DNA of 64,000 nt from BOG-908 sp963848205 (lineage in GTDB: Bacteria > Pseudomonadota > Alphaproteobacteria > Acetobacterales > Acetobacteraceae). Position numbers and translations under genes: made by a program. The stretch covers positions 210,472-274,471 of the forward strand of contig CAWKCV010000006.1 of the NCBI GenBank assembly GCA_963848205.1, in the 5' to 3' direction. Below the pieces are notes generated by a model. The model was given only the letters and a program-made list of their open reading frames with translations, was not told the DNA's origin and did no database searches. Shown one piece after another: positions 1-8,368 of the stretch (positions are counted from its first letter, which is position 1; each line of letters starts with the position of its first letter).

Positions 1-651
1 CTCGTGATCGGCAATCGCCGCTATTCCTCCTGGTCGATGCGCGGCTGGCTGCCGGTGCAGCTTGCAGGGTTGGACGCCGAAATCGTCGTGATCCCCATGC
101 AGGCGGGCGAGACGGCCGCCATCAAGCAGGCGACGCCGGCCGGGCTGGTGCCCTATCTCGAGCATGACGGCGCGCGTGTGTGGGAAAGCCTGGCGATCTG
201 CGAATATTGCGCCGAGCACACACCGGCGCTGTGGCCGGCCGATCGCGTCGCGCGCGCCCATGCACGCGCGATCGCCGCCGAAATGCATGCCGGTTTTCGC
301 GGGCTGCGCATGGCCATGCCGATGAATCTCGGCCGGCCCGATTATGCCGGGCGTGGCCGGACGCCCGACTGCCTCGCCGACGTCGCGCGCATCGAGGCGA
401 TCTGGTCCGAGGCACGCACCCGTTTTGGCCAGGGCGGCCCGTATCTGTTCGGCGCCGAATTGACTGCCGCCGACGCAATGTATGCGCCGGTCGTCGCGCG
501 GTTGCTGACCTACGCACCTGCTTTGTCGGACGCCAGCCGGGAATATTGCGCGGCGGTGCGCGCGCATCCTCTGGTGGACCGCTGGTATCGGGAGGCCGCA
601 TCCGAGCCGGCCGCGTGGAACCTGGCAAAATACGAGGAGCTTGCATCCTAG
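1..651 (+). CDS. Glutathione S-transferase family protein (5' end cut by window)
   Basis: The reading frame is open from base 1 and stops at 649-651, so the true start lies upstream; the family usually begins with a few residues before the VIGNRRYSSWS motif seen here. That motif is the N-terminal thioredoxin-like part of a GST subclass common in proteobacteria, with the SSWS serine at the usual glutathione-activating position. The P-Y-L-E-H-D and E-S-L-A-I segments fit the glutathione-binding loop, and the C-terminal half is the helical domain. It probably conjugates or reduces electrophiles with glutathione in the cytoplasm; the substrate is unknown. A glycosyltransferase frame begins inside its last codons. 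Confidence 0.88.
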   Translation, partial: LVIGNRRYSSWSMRGWLPVQLAGLDAEIVVIPMQAGETAAIKQATPAGLVPYLEHDGARVWESLAICEYCAEHTPALWPADRVARAHARAIAAEMHAGFRGLRMAMPMNLGRPDYAGRGRTPDCLADVARIEAIWSEARTRFGQGGPYLFGAELTAADAMYAPVVARLLTYAPALSDASREYCAAVRAHPLVDRWYREAASEPAAWNLAKYEELAS

Positions 652-1739
652 GCGGGCCGGTCGCCGTCGTTCTGCCGCCGCGCGAAGGATTCGGGCCGCA
701 AGCGGTGGGCGCGATCGGCCTCCTGGTTCACCGATTGGCGGAAGCTGACGACGTGATCGTCGGCGAAGCTGGCCGCTTCCCTCCGTTTGCCGGCCGACGC
801 TTCTTCGCTGCCGCCCGTCCGTTTTGGCCGCTATTCGGCCGCGCTGACCGCTACGGCGCGGGTGTGGTGCAAACTCTACGCCGGCTTCGCCCCGCGCTGG
901 TGGAGGTGCACAACCGGCCTGGCATCGCCGCCCGCGTGGCGCGCGCCCTCCCCCACACGCCGACAATGCTGTTCGTGCACAACGATCCGCAGGCCATGCG
1001 GGGTGCCAAAGCACCTGCCGAGCGCGCTGGCCTGCTACGGAGGATGCGCATCGTGTGCGTCTCCGAGTATCTGGCGCGCCGGTTCATGGAAAAGGTGGAT
1101 TCCGGCGCCGAGCCTGCCTGGGTCTTACCGAACGCGCTCGATCTGTCGGCACTGCCCGCGCGCTTGCCGGCCGATGCGCGCGAGAAGACCATCCTGTTTG
1201 CCGGCCGGACCGTGGCCGACAAAGGTGCGGACGCCTTCGTGCGCGCCTGCGCCGCCGTTCTGCCCAGCCTGCCGGGCTGGCGCGCGGAGATCATCGGCGC
1301 CGATCGCTTCTGGCCAGGCAGTACGGCCACGCCGTTCGAGCGCACGCTGGCTGAGGCGGCGGCCACCGCCGGCGTGGCACTCCGCGGATACCGCCCGCAC
1401 GCGGACGTCCTGCAGGCGATGGCGCGCGCGGCCATCGTCGTGGTGCCGAGCCGATGGGCCGAGCCGTTCGGCCTGACCGCTCTGGAGGCGATGGCGAGCG
1501 GCGCGGCATTGGTCTGCAGCCGGCGCGGTGGCCTGCCCGAAGTGGCTGGAGAGGCCGCCTTCTATGCCGACCCGGACGAGGCCGGGGCGCTGGAAGCGGC
1601 CATTTTGGCGCTGGCGGGGGATGCTGCGCTGCTGGGTTGGCATGCTTCGCGGGGGCTGGTGCGGGCTGGGCTGTTCGATGCGACGAGAGCGCGGGCGCGG
1701 TTAGGTGAGTTGCGGGCGGCGGTGATTCGCACCAGGTAA
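615..1739 (+). CDS. GT4-family glycosyltransferase
   Basis: This is a GT-B fold glycosyltransferase of about 374 residues. The N-terminus shows V-L-P-P-R-E-G-F-G-P then G-A-I-G-L-L, an acceptor-side loop typical of GT4 enzymes. The C-terminal half has F-A-G-R-T-V-A-D-K-G and the E-P-F-G-L-T-A-L-E-A-M-A-S-G motif, whose two glutamates bind the nucleotide-sugar donor. No ATG lies near the expected start. I used GTG at 615, which overlaps the GST by 37 bases; a GAGGAG sequence at 634-638 instead points to a non-standard start near 645. It probably adds a sugar to a surface polysaccharide or glycolipid. Donor and acceptor cannot be told. Confidence 0.82.
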   Translation: MEPGKIRGACILGGPVAVVLPPREGFGPQAVGAIGLLVHRLAEADDVIVGEAGRFPPFAGRRFFAAARPFWPLFGRADRYGAGVVQTLRRLRPALVEVHNRPGIAARVARALPHTPTMLFVHNDPQAMRGAKAPAERAGLLRRMRIVCVSEYLARRFMEKVDSGAEPAWVLPNALDLSALPARLPADAREKTILFAGRTVADKGADAFVRACAAVLPSLPGWRAEIIGADRFWPGSTATPFERTLAEAAATAGVALRGYRPHADVLQAMARAAIVVVPSRWAEPFGLTALEAMASGAALVCSRRGGLPEVAGEAAFYADPDEAGALEAAILALAGDAALLGWHASRGLVRAGLFDATRARARLGELRAAVIRTR

Positions 1740-1743
1740 GGCA

Positions 1744-1780
1744 GGCTTCTTTTGTGAGAAAGAGGCAAAAGACTTTTGCT
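1744..1780 (+). repeat. Palindromic AT-rich intergenic element, copy 1
   Basis: It follows the stop of the glycosyltransferase gene and precedes the CobW gene by about 60 bases. It is the variant with a GGCTTCTTTT left arm and GAAAGAGGC right arm, followed by AAAAGACTTTTGCT. See the findings for the family description. Confidence 0.7.
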
Positions 1781-1839
1781 CCTGCGCATCTGAGTTGTCG
1801 GCGCCACGTGACGGAGCGAATTCGGTTTTGGAGTTTCCT

Positions 1840-2808
1840 ATGCAAGACACCCGCACGCCTGTGACCGTGCTGACCGGCTTCCTCGGTGCCGGCAAGACCA
1901 CCCTGCTGAACCGCATTCTCACTCAGGAACACGGCCGCAAATATGCTGTCGTGATCAATGAGTTCGGCGAGCTTGGCGTGGATAACGACCTCGTGGTGGA
2001 TGCCGACGAGGAAGTGTTCGAGATGAACAACGGCTGCATCTGCTGCACCGTGCGTGGCGACCTGATCCGCATTGTGAATGGGTTGATGAGGCGCGCGAAA
2101 AAGTTCGACGGCATCATCATCGAGACAACGGGGTTGGCCAATCCCGCGCCGGTAGCACAGACGTTCTTCGTCGATGAGGGCGTGAAAGCCAAGGCGCGGC
2201 TGGATGCGATCGTGACGGTCGTGGACGCGAAGAACCTGCCCGCACGCCTGCAGGACAGCACCGAGGCCGCTGCGCAAATCGCGTTCGCCGATGTGATTGT
2301 GCTGAACAAGCTCGATCTGGTCAGTGCCGACGAGCTGGCCGATGTCGAACGCCGCATACGCGAGATCAACCGGTTCGCCCGCATCCATCACGCGACGCGC
2401 AGCGATGTTGCCGTGACAGAGATACTCGATATCGGTGCATTCGATCTCTCGCGCATTCTGGACTTCGATCCGGATTTTCTCGAAGTTGATTCGCACGGCC
2501 ATAGCGAGGGCGTGAACAGCGTGAGTTTCGAAGTCTCGCGCGAGATCGATCCGCATCGGTTCCAGCAATGGATTGGCACATTGCTGCAAGAGAAAGGACA
2601 GGACCTGCTGCGCACCAAAGGCATTCTCGCCTATCCCGGCGAGGCGCGCAGGTTTGCGTTCCAGGCTGTACACATGATTGCCGACGGCGACTTCATCGGC
2701 CCGTTCCCGGACGGTGCGCCGCGGCACTCGCGCCTGGTGTTCATCGGCCGCGATCTCAACCGCCCGCAACTGCGACGCGGCTTCGAAGCGTGTCAGGTTG
2801 CAGCGTGA
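1840..2808 (+). CDS. CobW/COG0523-family GTPase, probable metal chaperone
   Basis: A 322-residue P-loop GTPase of the COG0523 family. The Walker A motif T-G-F-L-G-A-G-K-T-T is at residues 11-20, and the diagnostic metal-binding motif G-C-I-C-C is near residue 65. E-T-T-G-L-A-N-P-A-P and L-N-K-L-D-L (the NKxD base-specificity motif) follow, then a C-terminal CobW domain. The family delivers zinc, cobalt or other metals to client proteins; the client here is unknown. ATG 1840 is chosen because the protein begins just before the P-loop as usual. The next gene, a WD40 protein, overlaps its stop by four bases, implying translational coupling and a shared job. No Zur-like operator was recognised. 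Confidence 0.9.
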   Translation: MQDTRTPVTVLTGFLGAGKTTLLNRILTQEHGRKYAVVINEFGELGVDNDLVVDADEEVFEMNNGCICCTVRGDLIRIVNGLMRRAKKFDGIIIETTGLANPAPVAQTFFVDEGVKAKARLDAIVTVVDAKNLPARLQDSTEAAAQIAFADVIVLNKLDLVSADELADVERRIREINRFARIHHATRSDVAVTEILDIGAFDLSRILDFDPDFLEVDSHGHSEGVNSVSFEVSREIDPHRFQQWIGTLLQEKGQDLLRTKGILAYPGEARRFAFQAVHMIADGDFIGPFPDGAPRHSRLVFIGRDLNRPQLRRGFEACQVAA

Positions 2809-3842
2809 GCGAAACCGCGCCCTATCTGCTCGATACGCGCGGCATCTCGCGTGAGTTGGGCGCGTTCGTGGTGGCCTGCACGTTCGACCGTTCCGGCAAA
2901 CAGGCAGCCTTTGGCCTGGGCGATGGCACGCTACGCCTCGTGACCCTTGCAGAGCCGAACATGTGGGATACGCAGCAGGTACATGACGGCGCGGTGCTCG
3001 CGCTCTACCCGCATGCAGGTCCATCGGGCTTCATCAGCGGCGGCGATGACGGTGCGCTGACACTCACGCTTTCCGCAGTGGACGGCAGGGTTCTTGCAAA
3101 CTTCGGCGGCAAGTGGGTGGATCAGGTCGCTACTCACTGGGACGGAAGAACGGGCGTGATTGCATGTGCGGCCGGCAAGCTCGTGCATCTGCTCACGCCA
3201 TCGGGCGAAAAGCTGAAAGCGCTGGAACACCCGACAACGGTGACCGGCATCGCGTTCGATGCCCGCGGCAAGCGTATCGCCGCCTCGCATTACAATGGTG
3301 CGTCGTTGTGGTTCGTGAACTCGTCGTCCGCAGCACCACGCAGGTTGGAGTGGAAAGGCAGCCATACAGGCATTGCAATGCATCCAGCTGCGGAAGCGGT
3401 CGTCAGCGCCATGCAGGAAAATGCACTGCACGGGTGGCGTCTGCCGGACGGGCATGACATGCGCATGAGTGGATATCCGGCCAAACCGGAGTCGCTCGCC
3501 TTCACTCGCAATGGCAAATATCTCGCCAGCTCCGGCGCCGATGCGGTTGTTCTCTGGCCATTTTTCGGCGGCGGCCCGATGGGAAAGCCGCCGCTGGAAC
3601 TGGCACAGATCCAAGACAATATCTGCACACGCGTGGCCTGCCATCCGATCGATGACGTGGTAGCCGCAGGTTACACGGACGGCACCGTGCTGATTGCCGA
3701 AATCGCCACAAAACGCGTTTTGCGCGTGGCGCCGGCAGCACATGGGGCGGTTTCTGCGCTGGCTTGGAACCCTACGGGGGGATGGTTGGCATTTGGGACT
3801 GAGAGTGGGTTCGCGGGCGTGATCGATTTTAGCGGGAGGTGA
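2805..3842 (+). CDS. WD40-repeat protein coupled to the CobW GTPase
   Basis: A 345-residue protein starting with GTG at 2805, four bases inside the CobW gene (GTGA overlap). It consists of weak WD40-like blades, for example the segments ending L-A-S-S-G-A-D-A-V-V-L-W and V-V-A-A-G-Y-T-D-G-T-V-L-I, so it should fold as a beta-propeller. No signal peptide is seen, so it is probably cytoplasmic. WD40 proteins are usually scaffolds; the coupling suggests it partners with or docks the metal-chaperone GTPase, which is inference. Its stop codon is immediately followed by a palindromic element, and the next gene (rnhB) converges on it. Confidence 0.85.
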   Translation: MSETAPYLLDTRGISRELGAFVVACTFDRSGKQAAFGLGDGTLRLVTLAEPNMWDTQQVHDGAVLALYPHAGPSGFISGGDDGALTLTLSAVDGRVLANFGGKWVDQVATHWDGRTGVIACAAGKLVHLLTPSGEKLKALEHPTTVTGIAFDARGKRIAASHYNGASLWFVNSSSAAPRRLEWKGSHTGIAMHPAAEAVVSAMQENALHGWRLPDGHDMRMSGYPAKPESLAFTRNGKYLASSGADAVVLWPFFGGGPMGKPPLELAQIQDNICTRVACHPIDDVVAAGYTDGTVLIAEIATKRVLRVAPAAHGAVSALAWNPTGGWLAFGTESGFAGVIDFSGR

Positions 3843-3886
3843 AGCAAGCAGTCCTTTCTTGAAAAGAGGACCAAGCAACTGTTGCT
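3843..3886 (+). repeat. Palindromic AT-rich intergenic element, copy 2
   Basis: It sits between the convergent ends of the WD40 gene and rnhB. The arms GTCCTTTC and AAGAGGAC pair across a short loop, followed by CAAGCAACTGTTGCT. In this convergent position it could serve as a bidirectional terminator. Confidence 0.75.
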
Positions 3887-3888
3887 GT

Positions 3889-4503
3889 CTAGGAGGTGCT
3901 CGTTCTGAGCAAGCGAACGGTTCCGAAGTCGGCTCGGTGGTGCGCGGTGGGGCCATGTGTTTCGAGTGCTTGTCGGTGTTGGCCGGTTGCGTATCCTGCG
4001 TTGCTGTCCCAGCCATAATGCGGAAAGCGCGCGTGCAGCCGTAGCATCGCGCGGTCGCGCACGACTTTTGCGACAATCGATGCTGCCGCGATCGACAAGC
4101 ACAGCGCGTCACCGCCGATGACGCAATGCACGTGGCAGGTGAGCGGCGGCTTGCGATTGCCGTCGACCAAAGCCACATCAGGCGGCGTGCGCAATCGCCA
4201 CACCGCGCGCGCCATCGCCAGCATCGCCGCATGCAGAATGTTCAGCCGCGCGATTTCCATCACCGACGCTGCCCCTATGCCGATGTCGGCGTTCGGGCAG
4301 GCGAGCAGCGCTTCATACGCGGCGCGTCGCTGCGCGGCACTGAGCTTCTTCGAATCGTCCAGGAGAACGGCCAACTCGTCGGGCACGCCGCGTGTGAACA
4401 CGACGGCCGCGGCCAACACGGGGCCAGCCAACGGCCCGCGCCCCACCTCGTCCACCCCTGCAACTCTACCCTGATGCTGCGACTCGTGCGCGTAATCCGG
4501 CAT
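3889..4503 (-). CDS. rnhB: Ribonuclease HII
   Basis: A 204-residue enzyme that cleaves RNA in RNA-DNA hybrids and starts removal of misincorporated ribonucleotides. The N-terminal motif V-A-G-V-D-E-V-G-R-G-P-L-A-G-P contains the catalytic Asp-Glu pair. D-D-S-K-K-L-S, V-D-G-N and A-S-I-V-A-K-V-V-R-D-R complete the family signature with the remaining acidic residues. Length is normal for bacterial RNase HII. ATG at 4503 gives a short N-terminal extension before the first motif. It is a single gene converging on the WD40 gene. Confidence 0.95.
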   Translation of the reverse strand: MPDYAHESQHQGRVAGVDEVGRGPLAGPVLAAAVVFTRGVPDELAVLLDDSKKLSAAQRRAAYEALLACPNADIGIGAASVMEIARLNILHAAMLAMARAVWRLRTPPDVALVDGNRKPPLTCHVHCVIGGDALCLSIAAASIVAKVVRDRAMLRLHARFPHYGWDSNAGYATGQHRQALETHGPTAHHRADFGTVRLLRTSTS

Positions 4504-4650
4504 TCGCTAGCCATAGCGGATTGCGGAGCCGCGCGCACGGTATCTGCAGGCGGCGGCAAAAAAGCTTGCCGTATTTGCATCCGCAATGCCTCAGTCAGAC
4601 GAGAAGGATCGATGCCCACGCGGGGCACACCCCGGTAAGGATCGTCTCCG

Positions 4651-5205
4651 ATGAATTTCAAGAATGCGGCTTTTGCCGCGATGTTCGCGCTTGTCTCAGG
4701 CCCAGCAATGGCCGAGGCGACCATCATGGTTGGCGGCGCGGCAATGTATCCGTCGAGAACCATTGTCGCCAATGCGGTCGAGTCGAAGGACCACACGACA
4801 CTCGTCGCCGCCGTCAAGGCTGCAGGCCTGGTTGATACTCTGAGCGGCGCTGGTCCGTTCACTGTGTTCGCGCCTACCAACGAGGCGTTTGCCGCGTTGC
4901 CCGCAGGCACAGTGGACACGCTGCTGAAGCCGCAGAACAAGGCCAAGCTCGTTGCGGTTCTGACCTATCACGTCGTGCCTGGCGATCTGACGGCCAAGAA
5001 GCTGGCTTCGATGATCAAGACCGGCGGTGGCACAGCCGTGCTCACCACCGTGCAAGGCGGCAAGCTGACGGTTGCGATGAACGGCCCACATAATCTGACG
5101 GTGACCGACGCAAGCGGCGATGTTGCCGATGTGGCGATACAGGACGTCAAGCAGTCGAACGGAGCGATCTACGTCATCGACAAGGTCCTGCTGCCGGCCT
5201 CTTGA
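4651..5205 (+). CDS. Secreted fasciclin (FAS1) domain protein
   Basis: A 184-residue protein with a clear Sec signal peptide (charged MNFKN, hydrophobic stretch, A-M-A cleavage site near residue 21). A single FAS1 domain follows: T-L-V-A-A-V-K-A-A-G-L-V-D-T-L, then G-P-F-T-V-F-A-P-T-N-E-A-F and the late L-T-Y-H-V-V-P-G motif near residue 110, ending I-Y-V-I-D-K-V-L-L-P. FAS1 domains mediate adhesion or protein interaction outside the cytoplasm. The gene stands alone between rnhB and the convergent PPK2 gene. The 147 bases upstream hold no feature I can support. Confidence 0.92.
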   Translation: MNFKNAAFAAMFALVSGPAMAEATIMVGGAAMYPSRTIVANAVESKDHTTLVAAVKAAGLVDTLSGAGPFTVFAPTNEAFAALPAGTVDTLLKPQNKAKLVAVLTYHVVPGDLTAKKLASMIKTGGGTAVLTTVQGGKLTVAMNGPHNLTVTDASGDVADVAIQDVKQSNGAIYVIDKVLLPAS

Positions 5206-5277
5206 CAGTAGCAGCCCCGCTGCAGCCTGCTTGCGGCAGCGGGGCATAGTTCCTTTGTTTTGGGAAAACCGCCGTCT

Positions 5278-6159
5278 CTACTCAGCCTCCAGCTTTCTTC
5301 GCGCCGCAGCAAGCGCTTCTTTCTCTTTGTCAGATGCTGCCGGATAGCTGAGTTCGAGCGCTTCCAATGCCTCGATCATGGCCTCCGCGACAATCAGATG
5401 TGCGAGTGCCTTATCGTCCGCAGGCACCACATACCACGGCGCATCCGGCGTCGCGGTTGCGGCGATCGCGTGCTCATAAGCTTCCTGATAGTCGTCCCAG
5501 AAATCTCGCTCCTTCAGATCGGCAGAACTGAACTTCCAGTTCTTGTCTGGCTTGTCCAACCGCTCCAGGAACCGGCGCTTCTGTTCTTTTCGGCTGACAT
5601 GCAGGAAGATTTTCAGCACGGCAGTGCCCTGATGCGTCAGATATTCCTCGAACGAAGCTATATCGGCGAGACGATGCTTCCAAAACTTCTTGCCGCGGAC
5701 ACGATCAGGCAGATGCAGCCCGTCGAGGAGTTCGGGATGCACACGCGTTACGAGAACATCCTCATAATGGCTTCGATTGAAGATGGCGATGCGGCCGCGC
5801 GCCGGTGCGTGGGCATGCACGCGCCACAGGAAGCCGTGCACCAAATCCTCCGGCCCAGGCTGCTTGAATGCAGTGACGCTCACGCCTTGCGGGTTCACGC
5901 CTGTCATGACGTGCGCGATCGTGCCGTCTTTCCCCGCAGCATCCATCGCCTGCAGAACCATCAGCAGAGACCAGCGGTCTTCCGCAAAAAGGAGATCCTG
6001 CAGTTCCGACAGACGTTTGACGCCCTCGGCCAGTCTCTCATTCGTCTTGCCCGTGTCTACCAACCCTCCGCCGCGGTCGGCGGGATCGTGGTCCTTTAGA
6101 CGGAACTTACGGCCGTCGGTGATGCGATAACGGTCGAGCAGGCGTGCAGCGTGGTGCAA
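5278..6159 (-). CDS. ppk2: Polyphosphate kinase 2 family protein
   Basis: A 293-residue single-domain PPK2. Walker A is A-M-D-A-A-G-K-D-G-T-I near residue 70, Walker B-like F-N-R-S-H-Y-E-D near residue 128, and the lid module lies around K-I-F-L-H-V-S-R-K-E-Q-K-R-R. PPK2 enzymes transfer phosphate between polyphosphate and nucleotides in the cytoplasm; whether this one prefers NDP or NMP cannot be decided by eye. It follows the SDR gene by one base (start 6159, SDR stop at 6161), so it probably ends the ohr-SDR-ppk2 operon. Confidence 0.93.
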   Translation of the reverse strand: MHHAARLLDRYRITDGRKFRLKDHDPADRGGGLVDTGKTNERLAEGVKRLSELQDLLFAEDRWSLLMVLQAMDAAGKDGTIAHVMTGVNPQGVSVTAFKQPGPEDLVHGFLWRVHAHAPARGRIAIFNRSHYEDVLVTRVHPELLDGLHLPDRVRGKKFWKHRLADIASFEEYLTHQGTAVLKIFLHVSRKEQKRRFLERLDKPDKNWKFSSADLKERDFWDDYQEAYEHAIAATATPDAPWYVVPADDKALAHLIVAEAMIEALEALELSYPAASDKEKEALAAARRKLEAE

Positions 6160-6160
6160 T

Positions 6161-6925
6161 TCAGCCGCCGCTGCGTTTGACGTTCGTGGGTCCAGCGCCT
6201 TGACACGTCGGCATCATCTCGATCCGATTTATATTGACGTGGGCAGGCAGCGATATCACCCACGAGACCGCTTCGGCGATGTCCCCGGACGTCAGCGGTT
6301 CCGTTCCCTTGTAGACCGCGGCGGCCTTCTCCTCATCGCCGCCGAACCGCACGGCGGAAAACTCCGTGCCACCACACAAGCCAGGCTCGATATCAGTCAC
6401 CCTCACATTCGTCCCGACCAGATCGGCTTTCAGGTTGAGCGTGAATTGCTTCACAAACGCCTTGCTGGCGCCATACACGTGGCCGCCTGGGTAGGGGTAG
6501 GTGCCGGCAATGCTGCCGAGATTGATGATGTGACCATGGTTGCGCTCCACCATCCCAGGCAGCAACGCGTGCGTCACGTGCAGCAATCCGGTAACGTTGG
6601 TTGCAACCATGGTGTCCCAATCGGTCAACTTTGCCGATTGGGCAGGCGACAAGCCGAGTGCGAGGCCGGCATTGTTCACCAGAACGTCCACCACGCGCCA
6701 TTGCTCGGGCAGGCTGGCGGGTAGCGTGCCAATGCTGGCCGTATCTGTAACATCCAGCGCCGTGGCCAGCACTTGGCCGGTAAATTCCGCTGCCAGCGCA
6801 TCCAGCCGCTCCTGGCGGCGTCCGGTAGCGATCACGCGCCAACCATCCTGCACAAGGCGGCGGGTGATCGCTTCGCCGAACCCCGCCGTCGCGCCCGTGA
6901 CGAACGCCGTTCCTCGAAAGCTCAC
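6161..6925 (-). CDS. Short-chain dehydrogenase, YdfG-like
   Basis: A classical SDR of about 254 residues. The cofactor loop T-G-A-T-A-G-F-G is at the N-terminus, and T-G-R-R-Q-E-R after beta-2 suggests NADP preference. N-N-A-G follows, then S-I-A-G-T and Y-G-A-S-K with the catalytic Tyr and Lys. The E-P-G-L-C-G-G-T-E-F-S segment resembles YdfG-type 3-hydroxy acid dehydrogenases. I chose GTG at 6925 because it overlaps the ohr stop (GTGA) and puts the Rossmann motif at the usual distance; a longer frame to 6979 exists. It lies in an operon with ohr upstream and ppk2 downstream. Confidence 0.9.
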   Translation of the reverse strand: MSFRGTAFVTGATAGFGEAITRRLVQDGWRVIATGRRQERLDALAAEFTGQVLATALDVTDTASIGTLPASLPEQWRVVDVLVNNAGLALGLSPAQSAKLTDWDTMVATNVTGLLHVTHALLPGMVERNHGHIINLGSIAGTYPYPGGHVYGASKAFVKQFTLNLKADLVGTNVRVTDIEPGLCGGTEFSAVRFGGDEEKAAAVYKGTEPLTSGDIAEAVSWVISLPAHVNINRIEMMPTCQGAGPTNVKRSGG

Positions 6926-7320
6926 TGAAGTTCGATCTCGACTGGCACGTTGTTGCGCGTCGCCTTGGAGTAGGGGCAAACCTCATGCGCCTTCTGCACA
7001 AGCTGCTCGGCCGTTGCGCGATCGACGCCGTCAATCCGGGGTTTCAGCTTTACGCTGAGGCTGTAATCGCTGCCGTTCACATTCAGCGTCACCTCGGCCG
7101 TCACATGCACGGCATCCGGCTTGATTTTGCCGGCACCCGCGACCGCGAGTATCGCCGAGCCGAAACATGAAGAATAGCCGGCGGCGAAAAGCTGCTCTGG
7201 ATTTGTGGCATTCGGCTTCTTGGAACCCGGCATTGCCAAATCGTGGTGCAGAACGCCGTCCGAACTATCGACATGCCCTTCCCGCCCGGCTGTGGTCGTC
7301 GCAATCGCTGTGTATGCCAT
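6922..7320 (-). CDS. ohr: Organic hydroperoxide resistance protein (OsmC/Ohr family)
   Basis: A 132-residue OsmC-fold peroxidase. The two redox cysteines lie in S-S-C-F-G-S-A and V-C-P-Y-S-K-A-T-R-N, and the N-P-E-Q-L-F-A-A-G-Y motif is typical of the Ohr branch. It reduces organic hydroperoxides in the cytoplasm. ATG at 7320 is preceded by AAGGAGAGA at good spacing, so the longer upstream frame is rejected. Many ohr genes are controlled by OhrR, but no ohrR is next to this one. The SDR gene starts on its stop codon. Confidence 0.94.
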   Translation of the reverse strand: MAYTAIATTTAGREGHVDSSDGVLHHDLAMPGSKKPNATNPEQLFAAGYSSCFGSAILAVAGAGKIKPDAVHVTAEVTLNVNGSDYSLSVKLKPRIDGVDRATAEQLVQKAHEVCPYSKATRNNVPVEIELQ

Positions 7321-7385
7321 TGTTCTCTCTCCTTGAGCGATCGATGTTCTAGAACAGGTGCGCGCCGACAGCCAGAGAGGCGCGC

Positions 7386-8273
7386 TTACTCGTGAGGGCC
7401 GCCACCGGCGGCGCCGTCCGCGTCCAGCCGGACGGAGACCGGACAATGATCCGACAGCACACGATGCCATTCTTCGCCTGTTTCACGGAACGATTGCACA
7501 CGCAAGCTGCCCGGTACGAGCCAATGCCGCGCATCGCCACCGGCAAAGATATGGTCGATGAAGGGCGCCCCGTCCCAACAAGGGTCGGCATAACCCGTTG
7601 TGGCCCGTGTCATGGGCGCGGCAGCCGCAAGAGCCGACCCGAACGGTTCATCATCGTCGAGAACCCGGTTGAAATCCCCGAGCACCAGAAATGCGGCGTG
7701 TTCGGCTTGCCTTGCTGCAACCCACCGGGAAAGCGGACTGACTTGTCGTGCCAGTAGCGTGCATGCCTGTGACGTCGACCTCAAACTGTCGGTTTGACAT
7801 CCGCTTTTTAGATGCAAAACCAGCACACGCAACGTGTGACCATCCGGAAGCGCCATTGTCGCATCCAATCCGTCGCGAAGCGGATGCGCGGCATTGGGTT
7901 CCACGTCCAATGCAGTGTAGTCCGAGTGCTGCACGATGACGATCCCGTGTCGGACGGCTAGCCCTACACGCTGGACGACGGCCTGGCTGGTTGTGACAAG
8001 CTGATATTGTCTTGGATCGAATACCAGCGATGCCGCGGCAATTCCATCTACTTCCTGGAACGCCACGATGTCGGCAGCAAGCGTGCGCGCGTAGGCTGCT
8101 AGGCGCGTGAAGTCGGCGGGATCGCGAACGCGCACGTCGGTAGGCAGATCTGCTTCGGCGTGTGAGCGGGCGGTGAGCCAGTTGAGGTTCCAGGTGCTGA
8201 CCTTGAGGGTTTCGGCAGATGCGGACGAGAGAGTAAGTAAGAGCAGAAGTTCCTTTTTGAAGAAAAGAAGCAA
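7386..8273 (-). CDS. Secreted endonuclease/exonuclease/phosphatase-family protein
   Basis: EEP-superfamily hydrolase with all expected motifs: W-N-L-N-W, F-Q-E-V-D-G (metal Glu), L-H-L-K-S-G, G-D-F-N and S-D-H-C-P-V. The best start is TTG at 8273, giving a signal peptide: K-K, then E-L-L-L-L-L-T-L-S-S-A-S-A. The n-region (F-F-K-K-E) is encoded by a palindromic repeat element. The mature protein would be extracytoplasmic, perhaps a nuclease or lipid phosphatase. A longer frame reaches 8411 but crosses a second element. It probably lies downstream of the DUF2075 gene on the same strand. Confidence 0.82.
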   Translation of the reverse strand: MLLFFKKELLLLLTLSSASAETLKVSTWNLNWLTARSHAEADLPTDVRVRDPADFTRLAAYARTLAADIVAFQEVDGIAAASLVFDPRQYQLVTTSQAVVQRVGLAVRHGIVIVQHSDYTALDVEPNAAHPLRDGLDATMALPDGHTLRVLVLHLKSGCQTDSLRSTSQACTLLARQVSPLSRWVAARQAEHAAFLVLGDFNRVLDDDEPFGSALAAAAPMTRATTGYADPCWDGAPFIDHIFAGGDARHWLVPGSLRVQSFRETGEEWHRVLSDHCPVSVRLDADGAAGGGPHE

Positions 8274-8280
8274 AAAGCTT
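8247..8280 (+). repeat. Palindromic AT-rich element, copy 3
   Basis: Arms GTTCCTTTTT and AAGAAAAGAAGC with the trailing AAAAAGCTTT. It covers the start codon and first codons of the minus-strand EEP-family gene. Confidence 0.65.
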
Positions 8281-8328
8281 TGAAAAGTTGGCTTACGTAT
8301 GCCCCAGCATCGATGCCAGGCTCGCAAG

Positions 8329-8368
8329 AGTTTTTTGCTTCTTCCTTTCAAAGAAGACGCCTTTCTTT
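8329..8368 (-). repeat. Palindromic AT-rich element, copy 4
   Basis: On the minus strand it reads GAAAGGCGTCTTCTTTGA then AAGGAAGAAGC and AAAAAACTC. The TGA in its loop is the stop codon of the DUF2075 gene, so the last residues of that protein are encoded by the element. Confidence 0.7.

Noticed and set aside
1291..3024. 577-codon minus-strand open frame
   Set aside because: Antisense to the GT4 and CobW genes, which have clear motifs.
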